In this document: positions 17,096-24,093 of the stretch, piece after piece | Layout: the number at the start of each line of letters is the position of its first letter | How positions within the stretch are numbered: position 1 is the stretch's first letter | Origin: a virus | IMG/VR virus record: IMGVR_UViG_3300009691_000004 | Location: 1-30,981 of that record | Reading direction: 5' to 3' (one strand) | Length of the DNA stretch: 30,981 nucleotides | Translations under genes and position numbers: made by a program | The notes under the pieces: model-generated | Told to the model about the DNA's origin: nothing | What the model saw: the letters and a program-made list of their open reading frames with translations, nothing else | The model's database searches: none

Positions 17096-17530
17096 CTACT
17101 TTCCAGCCTCCTCGAACGCGCCGAGAAGCTCTCCAAATTCTTCAATGTTTGCAACCCATTTCTTCCCCCAGCCCTCACGATCAAATTGCGTCCTCAACGT
17201 CCTCATGCCCTCCTCGTCAATAGACACCTCCACGACCTCAACACCCTGCTCCTGATTATACTTCCGAAACTCCGCATTGTACGCATCAAGCGTCGACTGT
17301 ACCTCCGCCTCGGCAACATCCTTCGCAACCACACGAGCCGAAAGCACCTCCGCTTTCTTCACATACTCCAAATACCCACCAAGATGCTCCTTCAAAGCCG
17401 GCAAAATAGAACTGATCGTCGACTTGATCTCTCCTGTCGTCGGATAATCCTTCGGCGGTATATTACGAAGATTGTTATAGATCGTATAGACAAAGACCCT
17501 TTTTATTTTCAACGTTTTTTTGTCTGACAT
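17096..17530 (-). CDS. Small helical protein, unknown
   Basis: 144 residues, between a small basic protein and the scaffold. The N-terminus is basic (MSDKKTLKIKRVFVYTIYNN), followed by a central helical part rich in Ala, Glu, Val and Lys (EHLGGYLEYVKKAEVLSARV, AEAEVQSTLDAYNAEFRKYN) and a C-terminal acidic part (VEVVEVSIDEEGMRTLRTQF, EEFGELLGAFEEAGK). No motif identifies a family. Its position between portal and scaffold suggests a head-assembly factor or minor head protein. The frame is intact and the opposite-strand frame over it is a shadow. Confidence 0.6.
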   Translation of the reverse strand: MSDKKTLKIKRVFVYTIYNNLRNIPPKDYPTTGEIKSTISSILPALKEHLGGYLEYVKKAEVLSARVVAKDVAEAEVQSTLDAYNAEFRKYNQEQGVEVVEVSIDEEGMRTLRTQFDREGWGKKWVANIEEFGELLGAFEEAGK

Positions 17531-17556
17531 GATGATAAAAATAACGAACTAATAAA

Positions 17557-17751
17557 TTACGACCGTGCGCTTTTCTTAATCGTCGCGCCGCGCTTACGTG
17601 CCTTATTGAGCATGATCGCCACCCGCTGCTCCTCCGCCCGCTTCGCTCCATACTTCGCCTTCGTGTGCGCTAGAATCTTCGGCGGGTTCTTCTTCATCTC
17701 ATGCGCCACACCGCGCATAACTATCTTTGTTTTTGCTTTACTCATATCCAT
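17557..17751 (-). CDS. Small basic protein
   Basis: 64 residues from ATG 17751, with a second ATG two codons later (17745). It overlaps the end of the preceding gene by 14 nt, which suggests coupled translation. It is strongly basic (MKKNPPKILAHTKAKYG, then EEQRVAIMLNKARKRGA). The pattern Q-x-A-I-x-L-x-K-A-R-K-x-G-A recalls short uncharacterised proteins found in phages and bacteria in which a basic helix ends in ARKxGA. It may bind DNA or sit in the head interior. Function unknown. Confidence 0.55.
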   Translation of the reverse strand: MDMSKAKTKIVMRGVAHEMKKNPPKILAHTKAKYGAKRAEEQRVAIMLNKARKRGATIKKSARS

Positions 17752-18067
17752 CTGGTGATTTTACCGCTGCAGATTTTTTCTTCTCCTCGGCCGACTTCTT
17801 ATTCTCAAACGCCTTCTTCATTTCATCAAAGAGGTACAGCAACTGTAAACGTCTACCGACAAGAACCATGTACTCATCGCGACTCTTGCCAAACGAGAGC
17901 TCCTTCAAAATTCGCAAGTCCTCATACGCAAAATACGACCGCCACCCCCTGTCATCAAAACTTCTGAAAGCCCACTCTTCGACTGCCCGTTTATCGATCC
18001 GCTTATAGTCAATCTTCGCCGACCGATCAAGCATCCGCAGCAGCAATCCAATAATTTTTCGCTTCAT
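17738..18067 (-). CDS. Small charged protein downstream of portal
   Basis: 109 residues, beginning 5 nt after the portal stop. The first half is mixed helical and aromatic (RAVEEWAFRSFDDRGWRSYF, YEDLRILKELSFGKSRDEY) and the second half is a charged helix (LQLLYLFDEMKKAFENKKSA) with a lysine-rich tail. No family recognised. Tight spacing in the head-gene block suggests it is made with the portal. It could be a portal or head accessory factor. Confidence 0.58.
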   Translation of the reverse strand: MKRKIIGLLLRMLDRSAKIDYKRIDKRAVEEWAFRSFDDRGWRSYFAYEDLRILKELSFGKSRDEYMVLVGRRLQLLYLFDEMKKAFENKKSAEEKKKSAAVKSPDGYE

Positions 18068-18072
18068 TTTTT

Positions 18073-20121
18073 TTATTGTCCTACTATCTCGCTTAACTTA
18101 TTGTTCTGGTCCGACCCGGTGAGATCGCTTACGACGCCACCTCCCGCAGAACTTCCCTTACTTCTTCCAGCGACCGCGCCCGCAAGTTCAAGCCCCTTCT
18201 CCTGCGCAAAATCCATCGTCTTCGGCAGCTTGTAACGCCCCGCATCGTCGCCATACGTCTTTATCAAATCCCGGAAAAACAACTCCTTATTCTCCGCAAA
18301 ATATTCCGGAAAAGTTTTCTGCACCAAAGCGATCTTCTCAATCACCATCGCCATGTTGATCGCTTGTGAACTCTGCCAAAGCGTTTCCGGTACGATCTCA
18401 ATATCAAGCGAGAGATGCGAAAGTCGCCCGTATGACATGATGATCTTCTCGTACGGATGCCCGGCCTTGTAGTTACGCTCCTCCTCCGCCTCAACATCAA
18501 GCCGCAACGCCTTCCGATCCGCCATCTCTTCTTTTGAACGAAACTCAATACCGAGTGTTCCACGCGCACCATCCGAGAGCTCCGACTGCTCCACATTAAA
18601 CAAACGGTACTTCTCTGTAAGCTGACTCGCTCCATTCTCACCAACGATCTCAGTCAACTTCGGCACGGTATACGTCATCAGCACGTTCGGCACCCGCAAG
18701 CGATACTTTTGCAACCACAAACTTTCCATAAACATCGTAAATATGCCCTTGAGCTGTCGCGCGCGCTCGTCCGCGGCAACGGCCGCCCGAGCCGTGACGT
18801 ACTTCTGCGGCACGCCCTGCTGCTGCGGATCAAGTGTCGTGAGATCAAGCCCACGAGAGATCAGATCGATCATTTTCACGTTCGAGTCGCTCACGCCACG
18901 CAACTCCATCTGCTTTACTTGGTTGATATCGTCAACATAAATCTTCGTGTCCCCGGCAACCACCTCGTCCTCAAGATCAAGCATGTCCTTGTTCACATTT
19001 CCAACAAGGAGCGGCGGCACCATAGAACGATACTCTTTATCAAGCGCGGTGTTATAGAGCGTGTTCAATACGTCTCCCTCGCCCATCGCGCTGTTCGGCA
19101 AACTGTTTCCGTAAAAAAAGTCACTGTTCGCGAACGGCTCATAAATCGTTTTCGCAAACGGATAGATCGGCCGCCCATAATTGCGCCGCGTGATGTCGGT
19201 CCAAATCATCGGTCCGTTGTAAAGTTCAACGCCGTTCACGACAATCCGATACGTCCCAAGCCGGCCACGGTACTTGTTCATATACCGAGTAACCAAAAAT
19301 CCTTTTCCGGTCTTGATGCTCTCATTCCATGCCTTATGAAAATAGGTGTCGTGCTCGTCCGCCTTTATGTCCGAAAGATTCTTCACAAACCTCGCGTTCG
19401 GATATTTCCCAAACACTGCATCAAAACGTTCGCGGTCCGCATAATACGTCTCGTGTATGATCGCCGGCTGCTCCTGTATATCCCGTATGTAAAAATTCTT
19501 CACCAACAGGTGCATCAAAGACACCTCGTAAGAGTACGGCTCGCCGAACGATTCCGTCTTTCTGACCCGCTCCTTCACGTCGCCGGTCAGCAGATCAAAA
19601 CTCTCAATCTCAGCTTTCTCGTAGACGTTCTTCTGAATATCCTCACAACAGATTACCGTCCCATGCCCGACGTTGCTCCACGCCAAAAAAAACATCTCCT
19701 CCCGCGGATTCCCCTGATGGTAACTGTGCTGTACCAAACTCTTAATCACGCCCGCAGCAAAGTGATCGTACCGATCCTGCTCGTTCACCGCCTTAAACCG
19801 CATGTCCGGCAGATCGCGCGCGGCGGAAGCCAAGAGCGCCTTCGCCTTGTTCGCATACGCCCGAGTCGCAAAGTTTGCCTGCCACTCCTCCTTCCCCTGC
19901 GACTCCTTACTCAAAACATACGCGTTCAACCGCTTCTCACTGTCGTCAATAAACTCCCGCAACGTCCGGTCGTTAAACTGCACATACGGCTGCTTCCGAG
20001 CATTCACCATCTCCGCACGTTCGTCATAAACGAACTTAATCCGCGCCTTCTGCTCCTCAGTCGGTGCATACACCGCCGGCTGCCCTACATCCTCAAGGGG
20101 GATAGTAACTGTGTCAGGCAT
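18073..20121 (-). CDS. Portal protein
   Basis: 682 residues, in the size range of large portals such as P22 gp1 (about 725). It would form the dodecameric ring through which DNA enters the head. Signatures are the N-terminal helices (LREFIDDSEKRLNAYVLS, ATRAYANKAKALLASAARDL), the central region YEPFANSDFFYGNSLPNSAM with EGDVLNTLYNTALDKEYRSM (the stem and crown approach typical of portals), VPPLLVGNVNKDML, and VTARAAVAADERARQLKGIF. The C-terminal part (INMAMVIEKIALVQKTFPEY) is helical, and the last 40 residues are Gly/Ser-rich. It comes after terminase and before scaffold and capsid, the standard order. Confidence 0.85.
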   Translation of the reverse strand: MPDTVTIPLEDVGQPAVYAPTEEQKARIKFVYDERAEMVNARKQPYVQFNDRTLREFIDDSEKRLNAYVLSKESQGKEEWQANFATRAYANKAKALLASAARDLPDMRFKAVNEQDRYDHFAAGVIKSLVQHSYHQGNPREEMFFLAWSNVGHGTVICCEDIQKNVYEKAEIESFDLLTGDVKERVRKTESFGEPYSYEVSLMHLLVKNFYIRDIQEQPAIIHETYYADRERFDAVFGKYPNARFVKNLSDIKADEHDTYFHKAWNESIKTGKGFLVTRYMNKYRGRLGTYRIVVNGVELYNGPMIWTDITRRNYGRPIYPFAKTIYEPFANSDFFYGNSLPNSAMGEGDVLNTLYNTALDKEYRSMVPPLLVGNVNKDMLDLEDEVVAGDTKIYVDDINQVKQMELRGVSDSNVKMIDLISRGLDLTTLDPQQQGVPQKYVTARAAVAADERARQLKGIFTMFMESLWLQKYRLRVPNVLMTYTVPKLTEIVGENGASQLTEKYRLFNVEQSELSDGARGTLGIEFRSKEEMADRKALRLDVEAEEERNYKAGHPYEKIIMSYGRLSHLSLDIEIVPETLWQSSQAINMAMVIEKIALVQKTFPEYFAENKELFFRDLIKTYGDDAGRYKLPKTMDFAQEKGLELAGAVAGRSKGSSAGGGVVSDLTGSDQNNKLSEIVGQ

Positions 20122-20125
20122 ACTG

Positions 20126-20500
20126 TTATAAAAGTTTTAACTTAACCGCCTCCTCACGCGTGATCTCCTTCACCCGCGTGAGCTTCTCCACCGCTCTCAC
20201 TCTCTTACCCCAGAGCGGATCGAGCTTCCACCGTGCCGCCTCCTCGTCGTTCACCAACCGCGGATTGATCTGATTAAAATTATCAAGCACCGTTCTCCCG
20301 TGCAGGACAAGAACCGAAACGATCTCCCGCATGTGCGCGAGGAGCTTCTTCTTGTCGATGTCGCGCCACACCGCGTTCTCATTCACCGGAAAGGACAGCC
20401 CCCAGTTCATTCCCTCCCAACGCAGAGCCGCGGTCATGACCGTCGGCTTCCCGCCATACTTCTCAATCCAAAAATAAATAAACGGAACCACCGTGCTCAT
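20126..20500 (-). CDS. Small protein between terminase and portal, unknown
   Basis: 124 residues. Its ATG overlaps the preceding stop (ATGA at 20497-20500), showing coupled translation; the portal starts 4 nt after its stop. The N-terminus is aromatic (VVPFIYFWIEKYGGK), followed by LRWEGMNWGLSFPVNENA, a helix (DIDKKKLLAHMREIVSVLVL) and a basic C-terminal helix (LWGKRVRAVEKLTRVKEITR). No family recognised. Head-module context suggests a packaging or portal accessory role. Confidence 0.6.
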   Translation of the reverse strand: MSTVVPFIYFWIEKYGGKPTVMTAALRWEGMNWGLSFPVNENAVWRDIDKKKLLAHMREIVSVLVLHGRTVLDNFNQINPRLVNDEEAARWKLDPLWGKRVRAVEKLTRVKEITREEAVKLKLL

Positions 20501-20685
20501 ACTTTTTTACCCTCCATTTTTATATACCCGGCGTCAGTCATCGTTTTCACAAAATCCCATATCCGCGAGAGCTCGTTCACCGTCACGTCGCGCTCCTGCA
20601 GAATCACCTTCACCGTACCAGAAATATCATACTCGAACTCGACCTTCTTGCCTGCTGTATCAGAAATCTCAATTTTCCACGCCAT
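20497..20685 (-). CDS. Very small protein after terL, unknown
   Basis: 62 residues. A clear GAGGAT site lies 9 nt before the ATG and overlaps the last codons of terL. The N-terminal half is strand-like (MAWKIEISDTAGKKVEFEYD, VKVILQERDV) and the second half helical (VNELSRIWDFVKTMTDAGYI). This is one of the few genes here with a convincing Shine-Dalgarno. Function unknown; conserved small proteins at this place are often packaging accessories. Confidence 0.6.
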   Translation of the reverse strand: MAWKIEISDTAGKKVEFEYDISGTVKVILQERDVTVNELSRIWDFVKTMTDAGYIKMEGKKV

Positions 20686-20689
20686 AGTT

Positions 20690-22264
20690 TTAATATCCTC
20701 CCATAGTTACCGTTAAACCCCGACCGCCATCGCGCCTCTTCCGCTTCTCCGCGCGCTTCTTCCGCCGTGTCGCAAGGTCACCGTGCTCCGCCCGAACAAA
20801 TGTGAGCATCCCCGCGTCCGCAACGTCCGGGCTATCGATACCGTTCGCGCGCATCTCGTCTTTTGACATGATCCGCAAACGCCCCTTGCTGTCCGGCTTA
20901 TACTTGATCTTCGGCAACTGCATCATCCAATCGTCCCTGTGGCACTGGCAGAGCTTCCCCCCACGCTTCACCCATTCCCGAAAACGCCAATATGCCTCCG
21001 CCCTGATGTTCACAAACCGCGCAGCCTCAAGCGCAACCATGCCGACGTTCACCCCTCGTACGTTCTTCTGCTGGTAGTGAAGCGGATCAACCGCCCCGCC
21101 GCCGACACCGACATCGTCAATAAACGTGTTCTCCGGCACGACGCTGTTCTCCGTCATCAAGAACATCGTCCTGCCCGCGATCTCAGTCAGATTGTCCTGC
21201 CGGCTCTTCCCGAGCACCTCCATGTAGTTCATGCTCCGCATGTTCCACACCGTGTCGTTCGCCCCGCCCCGCGCCACGTCGTTTCCAATCCGCTTCTCCC
21301 CGATGTGCTTGATCTCCGGGTCCGCTACGATCGCCTTCTCCACGTCGTCCTCGCTAAAGAGCGCCGTCCATCCCTTCGCGTCAATGTCATCCGCCTCCGG
21401 AAACTTGTTCTCGTACATCACCCGGAAGTACGGCTTCTTCCGCATCTCCTCAATAAACTCCTTCCGTAACCGCCCCTCCGCAAGTCCAACATGATAATCC
21501 GCGTTGATCTTGTGGTACGCCGGGTCCTCATACGCTACCAGAAAATGCCCCCGCGTAAACGGATTCCCCACCTTCACCACAAAGTCGTTCGCTCCGGCAG
21601 AAAATCCCCCCACCATCCGCATCGCCTTCGCATCGCTCTCGTCCGAGATCAGCGCAGCCTCATCCATAACAACATTCGGAGACCCGAAACCCATGAGCGC
21701 ATTTCCCACATCCTCACTCTGCTTCAAACGAGACTCCGCCGACAAAATAAAAATCTCTCCAATCCTGTTGTCTCCCACACCAAACGTGAGCCGGTTCTTG
21801 CTCCGCTCGCGCCTGATCGCCTCCGCCGACTCGCCCTCCTTCAGCTTGAATCGCGACAACGTAAACTCATTATCAAAGATATGTTTAATGCAATATCCAA
21901 TGATGATCCGCGCCTTCGGCTGGCTCGGCGCAACCAAAACCCATTTCTCCCCATAGGTCGCTACTCTCGTCAGAACCGCCATCGAGATCACGTCCGACTT
22001 TCCAAACTGCGTGTGCGTCGCGATCCATATCCGGTTCCGTCCAACGTTCTCCCCTCTCGTAAAAATCGTCTCAAAGATCTCCTCCTGCGTCGGCGTGAGC
22101 TTGAACGGATTCCCGAAGTCGTCACGATACAGCGATTTTACGAGCTCGTACGTCGACGTCGTCGTCGCCAAATTCTCCCCCATCACTTCGAGCTTTGCCG
22201 GCACGAAGGACTTGGGCGGCAGGGGCTCTGCCTTCGGCAGCTCTAACGATGCTTGGCTCTGCAT
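20690..22264 (-). CDS. terL: Terminase large subunit
   Basis: 524 residues: the packaging ATPase and headful or end-cutting nuclease. Walker A is IATHTQFGKS (81-90), Walker B VVMDEA (198-203) with D201 and E202, and SAESRLKQSED (175-185) precedes it. The nuclease domain starts near 322: RIGNDVARGG (D329), FIDDVGVGGGAVDPL (D383, D384) and DSPDVADAG (D480, D483), the three acidic clusters of the RNase H-like fold. The C-terminal 30 residues are basic (RRKKRAEKRKRRD). The ATG at 22264 overlaps terS by 143 nt; an inner ATG at 22183 shortens but does not remove the overlap. Family call is firm; the start is less so. Confidence 0.92.
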   Translation of the reverse strand: MQSQASLELPKAEPLPPKSFVPAKLEVMGENLATTTSTYELVKSLYRDDFGNPFKLTPTQEEIFETIFTRGENVGRNRIWIATHTQFGKSDVISMAVLTRVATYGEKWVLVAPSQPKARIIIGYCIKHIFDNEFTLSRFKLKEGESAEAIRRERSKNRLTFGVGDNRIGEIFILSAESRLKQSEDVGNALMGFGSPNVVMDEAALISDESDAKAMRMVGGFSAGANDFVVKVGNPFTRGHFLVAYEDPAYHKINADYHVGLAEGRLRKEFIEEMRKKPYFRVMYENKFPEADDIDAKGWTALFSEDDVEKAIVADPEIKHIGEKRIGNDVARGGANDTVWNMRSMNYMEVLGKSRQDNLTEIAGRTMFLMTENSVVPENTFIDDVGVGGGAVDPLHYQQKNVRGVNVGMVALEAARFVNIRAEAYWRFREWVKRGGKLCQCHRDDWMMQLPKIKYKPDSKGRLRIMSKDEMRANGIDSPDVADAGMLTFVRAEHGDLATRRKKRAEKRKRRDGGRGLTVTMGGY

Positions 22265-22724
22265 TTCTCGTTTTTGTTTCCGCTAGATTTCTGATAATAC
22301 TCTCGATCACCATGACCCCGCGCTTCTCCTCGATGTGCTCCGTATGCTGCGCCGGCTTTCCGAGCACCCGATCAAGCGCGTACATGATTGCCTGCAAGTT
22401 CGGCGGCCGCTGATAATATCGAATCGGATCATTCGGTCCCGGGTTCGTCGTCGTCGTTATATAGACACCCTCTATCAAATCAAAAAGTTTATCCGTTATG
22501 TATTTACCCTTCCGCCCGATGCGCTTCACCACCTTATCCTCAAGCAACTCACGCACCTCCTTCCTCCGTCCGATCGCTTGCGACCCCATGATAAATCCGC
22601 GCGCCATGCTCTCGACATGCTTATCAGAAACATCAACAACATCGAGCTCGTCCAGAGGAACAGAAATCTGAACGCCGGCAGCGATCTCCTCCGGAGTTAA
22701 TCGCCGAACTTTTTGGGTATTCAT
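22122..22724 (-). CDS. terS: Terminase small subunit (probable)
   Basis: 200 residues, directly upstream of and overlapping terL. The N-terminal part (residues 1-60) has helices (VESMARGFIMGSQAIGRRKE, VRELLEDKVVKRIG). A central region follows (KYITDKLFDLIEGVYITTTT, YYQRPPNLQAIMYALDRVLG) with KPAQHTEHIEEKRGVMVIES, a motif often found at the end of small terminase proteins, where an HTEHIE-like stretch precedes the C-terminal segment. The last 45 residues, rich in Ala, Arg and Asp, are read through DNA that also encodes the start of TerL. It probably recognises the packaging site and recruits TerL. First gene of the late operon, 20 nt after a terminator. Confidence 0.75.
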   Translation of the reverse strand: MNTQKVRRLTPEEIAAGVQISVPLDELDVVDVSDKHVESMARGFIMGSQAIGRRKEVRELLEDKVVKRIGRKGKYITDKLFDLIEGVYITTTTNPGPNDPIRYYQRPPNLQAIMYALDRVLGKPAQHTEHIEEKRGVMVIESIIRNLAETKTRNAEPSIVRAAEGRAPAAQVLRAGKARSDGGEFGDDDVDVRARKIAVS

Positions 22725-22744
22725 AAATAAAAAAACAACTACGC

Positions 22745-22780
22745 AAAAAAGCCCGCAGCCGCTCTTACGAGCTGCGAGCC
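22745..22780 (-). terminator. Intrinsic terminator in the late leader
   Basis: In the leftward transcript GCTCGCAGC (22779-22771) pairs with GCTGCGGGC (22759-22751), nine pairs with one G-U, around an 11-nt loop, and six T follow (22750-22745). This is a textbook intrinsic terminator. It ends only 20 nt before the terS ATG and lies downstream of the promoter at 22888-22916, so transcription must pass it to reach the late genes. Confidence 0.8.
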
Positions 22781-22818
22781 TCTCTGCCGGTGATGGATTT
22801 GTATGCTGCTTTCTTCAT
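22765..22818 (-). CDS. Possible leader peptide ending in terminator loop
   Basis: A 17-codon frame (MKKAAYKSITGREARSS) starts in the loop of the second leader hairpin and stops with TAA in the loop of the terminator hairpin. A ribosome ending there would cover the terminator's 5' arm and could block its formation. There is no well-placed Shine-Dalgarno, although most genes here also lack one. Could be chance; low confidence. Confidence 0.25.
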   Translation of the reverse strand: MKKAAYKSITGREARSS

Positions 22819-22863
22819 GTCGAAAGCATCACACCCTAATCTTCGTATACAAGTCCGAAGATT
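22807..22863 (-). promoter_or_regulatory. Two perfect leader hairpins between late promoter and terminator
   Basis: Hairpin I: AATCTTCG (22838-22845) with CGAAGATT (22856-22863), 8 bp, loop of 10. Hairpin II: TGCTTTC (22807-22813) with GAAAGCA (22822-22828), 7 bp, loop of 8. Both would form in the leftward leader just after the start point, ahead of the terminator. The arrangement resembles cis-acting antitermination RNAs such as the put sites of phage HK022, which are two stem-loops, but the sequences are not claimed to match. Confidence 0.55.
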
Positions 22864-22887
22864 CTCCTCCACTACACCTGTGTCGGT

Positions 22888-22916
22888 ACTATACCGGCAG
22901 GAGGAACGCTAGTCAA
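22888..22916 (-). promoter_or_regulatory. Sigma-70-like late promoter, leftward
   Basis: TTGACT (-35, 22916-22911) and TATAGT (-10, 22893-22888) are separated by exactly 17 bp on the minus strand. Transcription would start near 22881 and run through the leader to terS. The -10 lies in the small palindrome CGGTA-CTA-TACCG, and the -35 is half of AGTCAA-GGTT-TTGACT (22911-22926); both could be protein sites. A 9/9 match to the DnaA box (TTATCCACA, minus strand) lies at 22927-22935, within the inverted repeat GTGGAT/ATCCAC. Confidence 0.72.
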
Positions 22917-22935
22917 GGTTTTGACTTGTGGATAA

Positions 22936-23010
22936 CTACATCCACCCCAGAAGAACAGCGAGGACGCTCAAGATCACCGGGACGCCGATGATCAACCAGA
23001 ACGCTCCCAT
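22936..23010 (-). CDS. Possible 24-residue membrane peptide
   Basis: A short frame from ATG 23010 to TAG 22936 encodes MGAFWLIIGVPVILSVLAVL followed by LGWM, a near-perfect single membrane helix. It lies 20 nt after the VRR-NUC stop and just upstream of the late promoter. No Shine-Dalgarno is seen. A hydrophobic peptide of this length could be a small holin-like, superinfection-exclusion or toxin-type peptide, or a chance frame. The strongly hydrophobic composition without charged residues is the only support. Confidence 0.3.
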   Translation of the reverse strand: MGAFWLIIGVPVILSVLAVLLGWM

Positions 23011-23030
23011 GAGTTCGTTGGGGCCTGCAG

Positions 23031-23372
23031 TTACGCGTGGGTATTTTGTCGACATACCGTTTTATACCACCATTCCTCGAATCCTGCAAGATCATGCGCG
23101 ACAAAGGAGAGACCGCCGGCATGAGTCACGTTTTCAAGAAACCCTGTTTGCTCGGGAGAAAGACGATCTTTGCCGATCTTTATCTCGATGGCCACAAGGC
23201 GACCTGCAGGGGGCAGGACAGCGAGCACGTCTGCCACTCCCTTCTTCGCCGAGGCCCGAAAGCTTGCGATCTTTGCATCGTAGACGCCGATCGAGGAAGC
23301 GCGCCATGCGTAGCCACCTGACCGGTAAACGCGATCTATAATCTGATTTGTCAATGTTGAGGCAGCGCTCAT
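23031..23372 (-). CDS. VRR-NUC domain nuclease
   Basis: 113 residues from ATG 23372; an in-frame ATG at 23411 adds 13 residues outside the domain, and neither has a Shine-Dalgarno. The family is a small PD-(D/E)xK nuclease common in phages. Visible signatures are an N-terminal helix (STLTNQIIDRVYRSGGYAWR), the motif KKGVADVLAVLP (catalytic Asp in VADV), then VAIEIKIGKDRLSPEQTGFL, where the ExK is EIK and the SPEQ-x-F segment follows, and a closing strand GGLSFVAHD. It probably acts on branched or single-strand-flanked DNA in replication, recombination or packaging. It is transcribed leftward, toward the late promoter. Confidence 0.85.
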   Translation of the reverse strand: MSAASTLTNQIIDRVYRSGGYAWRASSIGVYDAKIASFRASAKKGVADVLAVLPPAGRLVAIEIKIGKDRLSPEQTGFLENVTHAGGLSFVAHDLAGFEEWWYKTVCRQNTHA

Positions 23373-23470
23373 GTTTACATTGTACCAGAAGCGTGTTGGG
23401 TATGGAGACATGTTGGGGGTAAAAAGGCCAGAAAGAAAGGATATTTGACATGATAATATTTTCCTTTTCC

Positions 23471-23612
23471 TACCATCCTAGTAACCGGGGGGTGACACAA
23501 TACATACCTAAAGTTATGTATTTTTTTATATATGAACTGTAATAATACAGAGTAATTTAAGCAAAAATATATTTTGGGATATGAGTGTCACCCCCCGTTT
23601 ACTAGGACGGTA
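23471..23612. repeat. 28-bp inverted repeat around AT-rich nested palindromes
   Basis: The left arm 23471-23498 and the right arm 23585-23612 are inverted copies matching at 26 of 28 positions (core CTAGTAA then GGGGGGTGACAC). The 86 bp between them are AT-rich and contain two more perfect palindromes: AATACATA/TATGTATT (23499-23506 and 23515-23522) and CTGTA/TACAG (23537-23541 and 23546-23550). It separates leftward genes from the rightward RHH gene. An operator pair, a replication origin or a recombination site is possible. Confidence 0.7.
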
Positions 23613-23643
23613 GAAATACGTTGATTTATATGGGGGGGTCTCG

Positions 23644-23673
23644 TTGACGTGTATGGATATTTTATGGTATAAT
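23644..23673 (+). promoter_or_regulatory. Extended -10 promoter for the RHH gene
   Basis: TTGACG (23644-23649) and TATAAT (23668-23673) are 18 bp apart, and TGG directly before the -10 makes a TGn extended element. The start point would be near 23680. A ribosome site GGAGGGG follows at 23699, ahead of the TTG start at 23714. The right arm of the 28-bp inverted repeat ends 31 bp upstream of the -35. Confidence 0.75.
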
Positions 23674-23713
23674 TTTATGTTTTTCGTCAGCATGTCGCGG
23701 AGGGGTTGCTTTT

Positions 23714-24064
23714 TTGACATATCAAAGTTATGATAATATAGATATCACACTTATGAAGAAGTTAATCGACTTCCCGGACGTTGTTTTGAACAGAGTAAAT
23801 GAAATTCGTGACCGCGAGGGGCACAAAACTTTTACCGCGGCGCTTTTTTCGACTGTCGCGCAGTATTACGATCGGAAGTATTATTCAAAATATAAAGAAA
23901 AAGTTGGCACGATGACGTATCTTGAACCGGAACTTACTCCCGAGCAGCAGTGCGAACTGAAGGGGGGGAGTGTTCGGAAGAGTGAGGGGAACGTCATGTG
24001 TGTTTTTAGGATAAACGCATCCGCTACCCGGAGCGTTCCGATCGCGAGAACGGATTTGTACTAA
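23714..24064 (+). CDS. Ribbon-helix-helix DNA-binding protein (probable)
   Basis: 116 residues from a TTG start, chosen because GGAGGGG lies 8-10 nt upstream; an inner ATG at 23753 has no such site. Residues about 10-55 fit a ribbon-helix-helix: strand DITLMKKLIDFP, helix VVLNRVNEIRDREG, turn, and second helix TFTAALFSTVAQYYDRKYY. The rest (TMTYLEPELTPEQQCELKGG) is acidic and of unknown fold. Such proteins act as dimers on short repeated operators, as repressors or as replication and relaxosome partners. The inverted repeat upstream and the four ACCACCCT sites just downstream are obvious candidate targets. Confidence 0.65.
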   Translation: MTYQSYDNIDITLMKKLIDFPDVVLNRVNEIRDREGHKTFTAALFSTVAQYYDRKYYSKYKEKVGTMTYLEPELTPEQQCELKGGSVRKSEGNVMCVFRINASATRSVPIARTDLY

Positions 24065-24093
24065 AATTTTGGAGGCCGTCAAAAATTTCGAGT

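Noticed and set aside
18709-20145. 478-residue frame on the plus strand
   Set aside because: Lies antisense to the portal gene and is rich in Arg, His and Leu without motifs, as expected of a shadow frame.
21491-22246. 251-residue frame on the plus strand
   Set aside because: Antisense to terL; Arg/His/Leu-rich shadow.
23413-23470. Leftward promoter for the VRR-NUC gene
   Set aside because: TATTAT-like -10 candidates exist but no acceptable -35 at 16-18 bp, so I do not call one.
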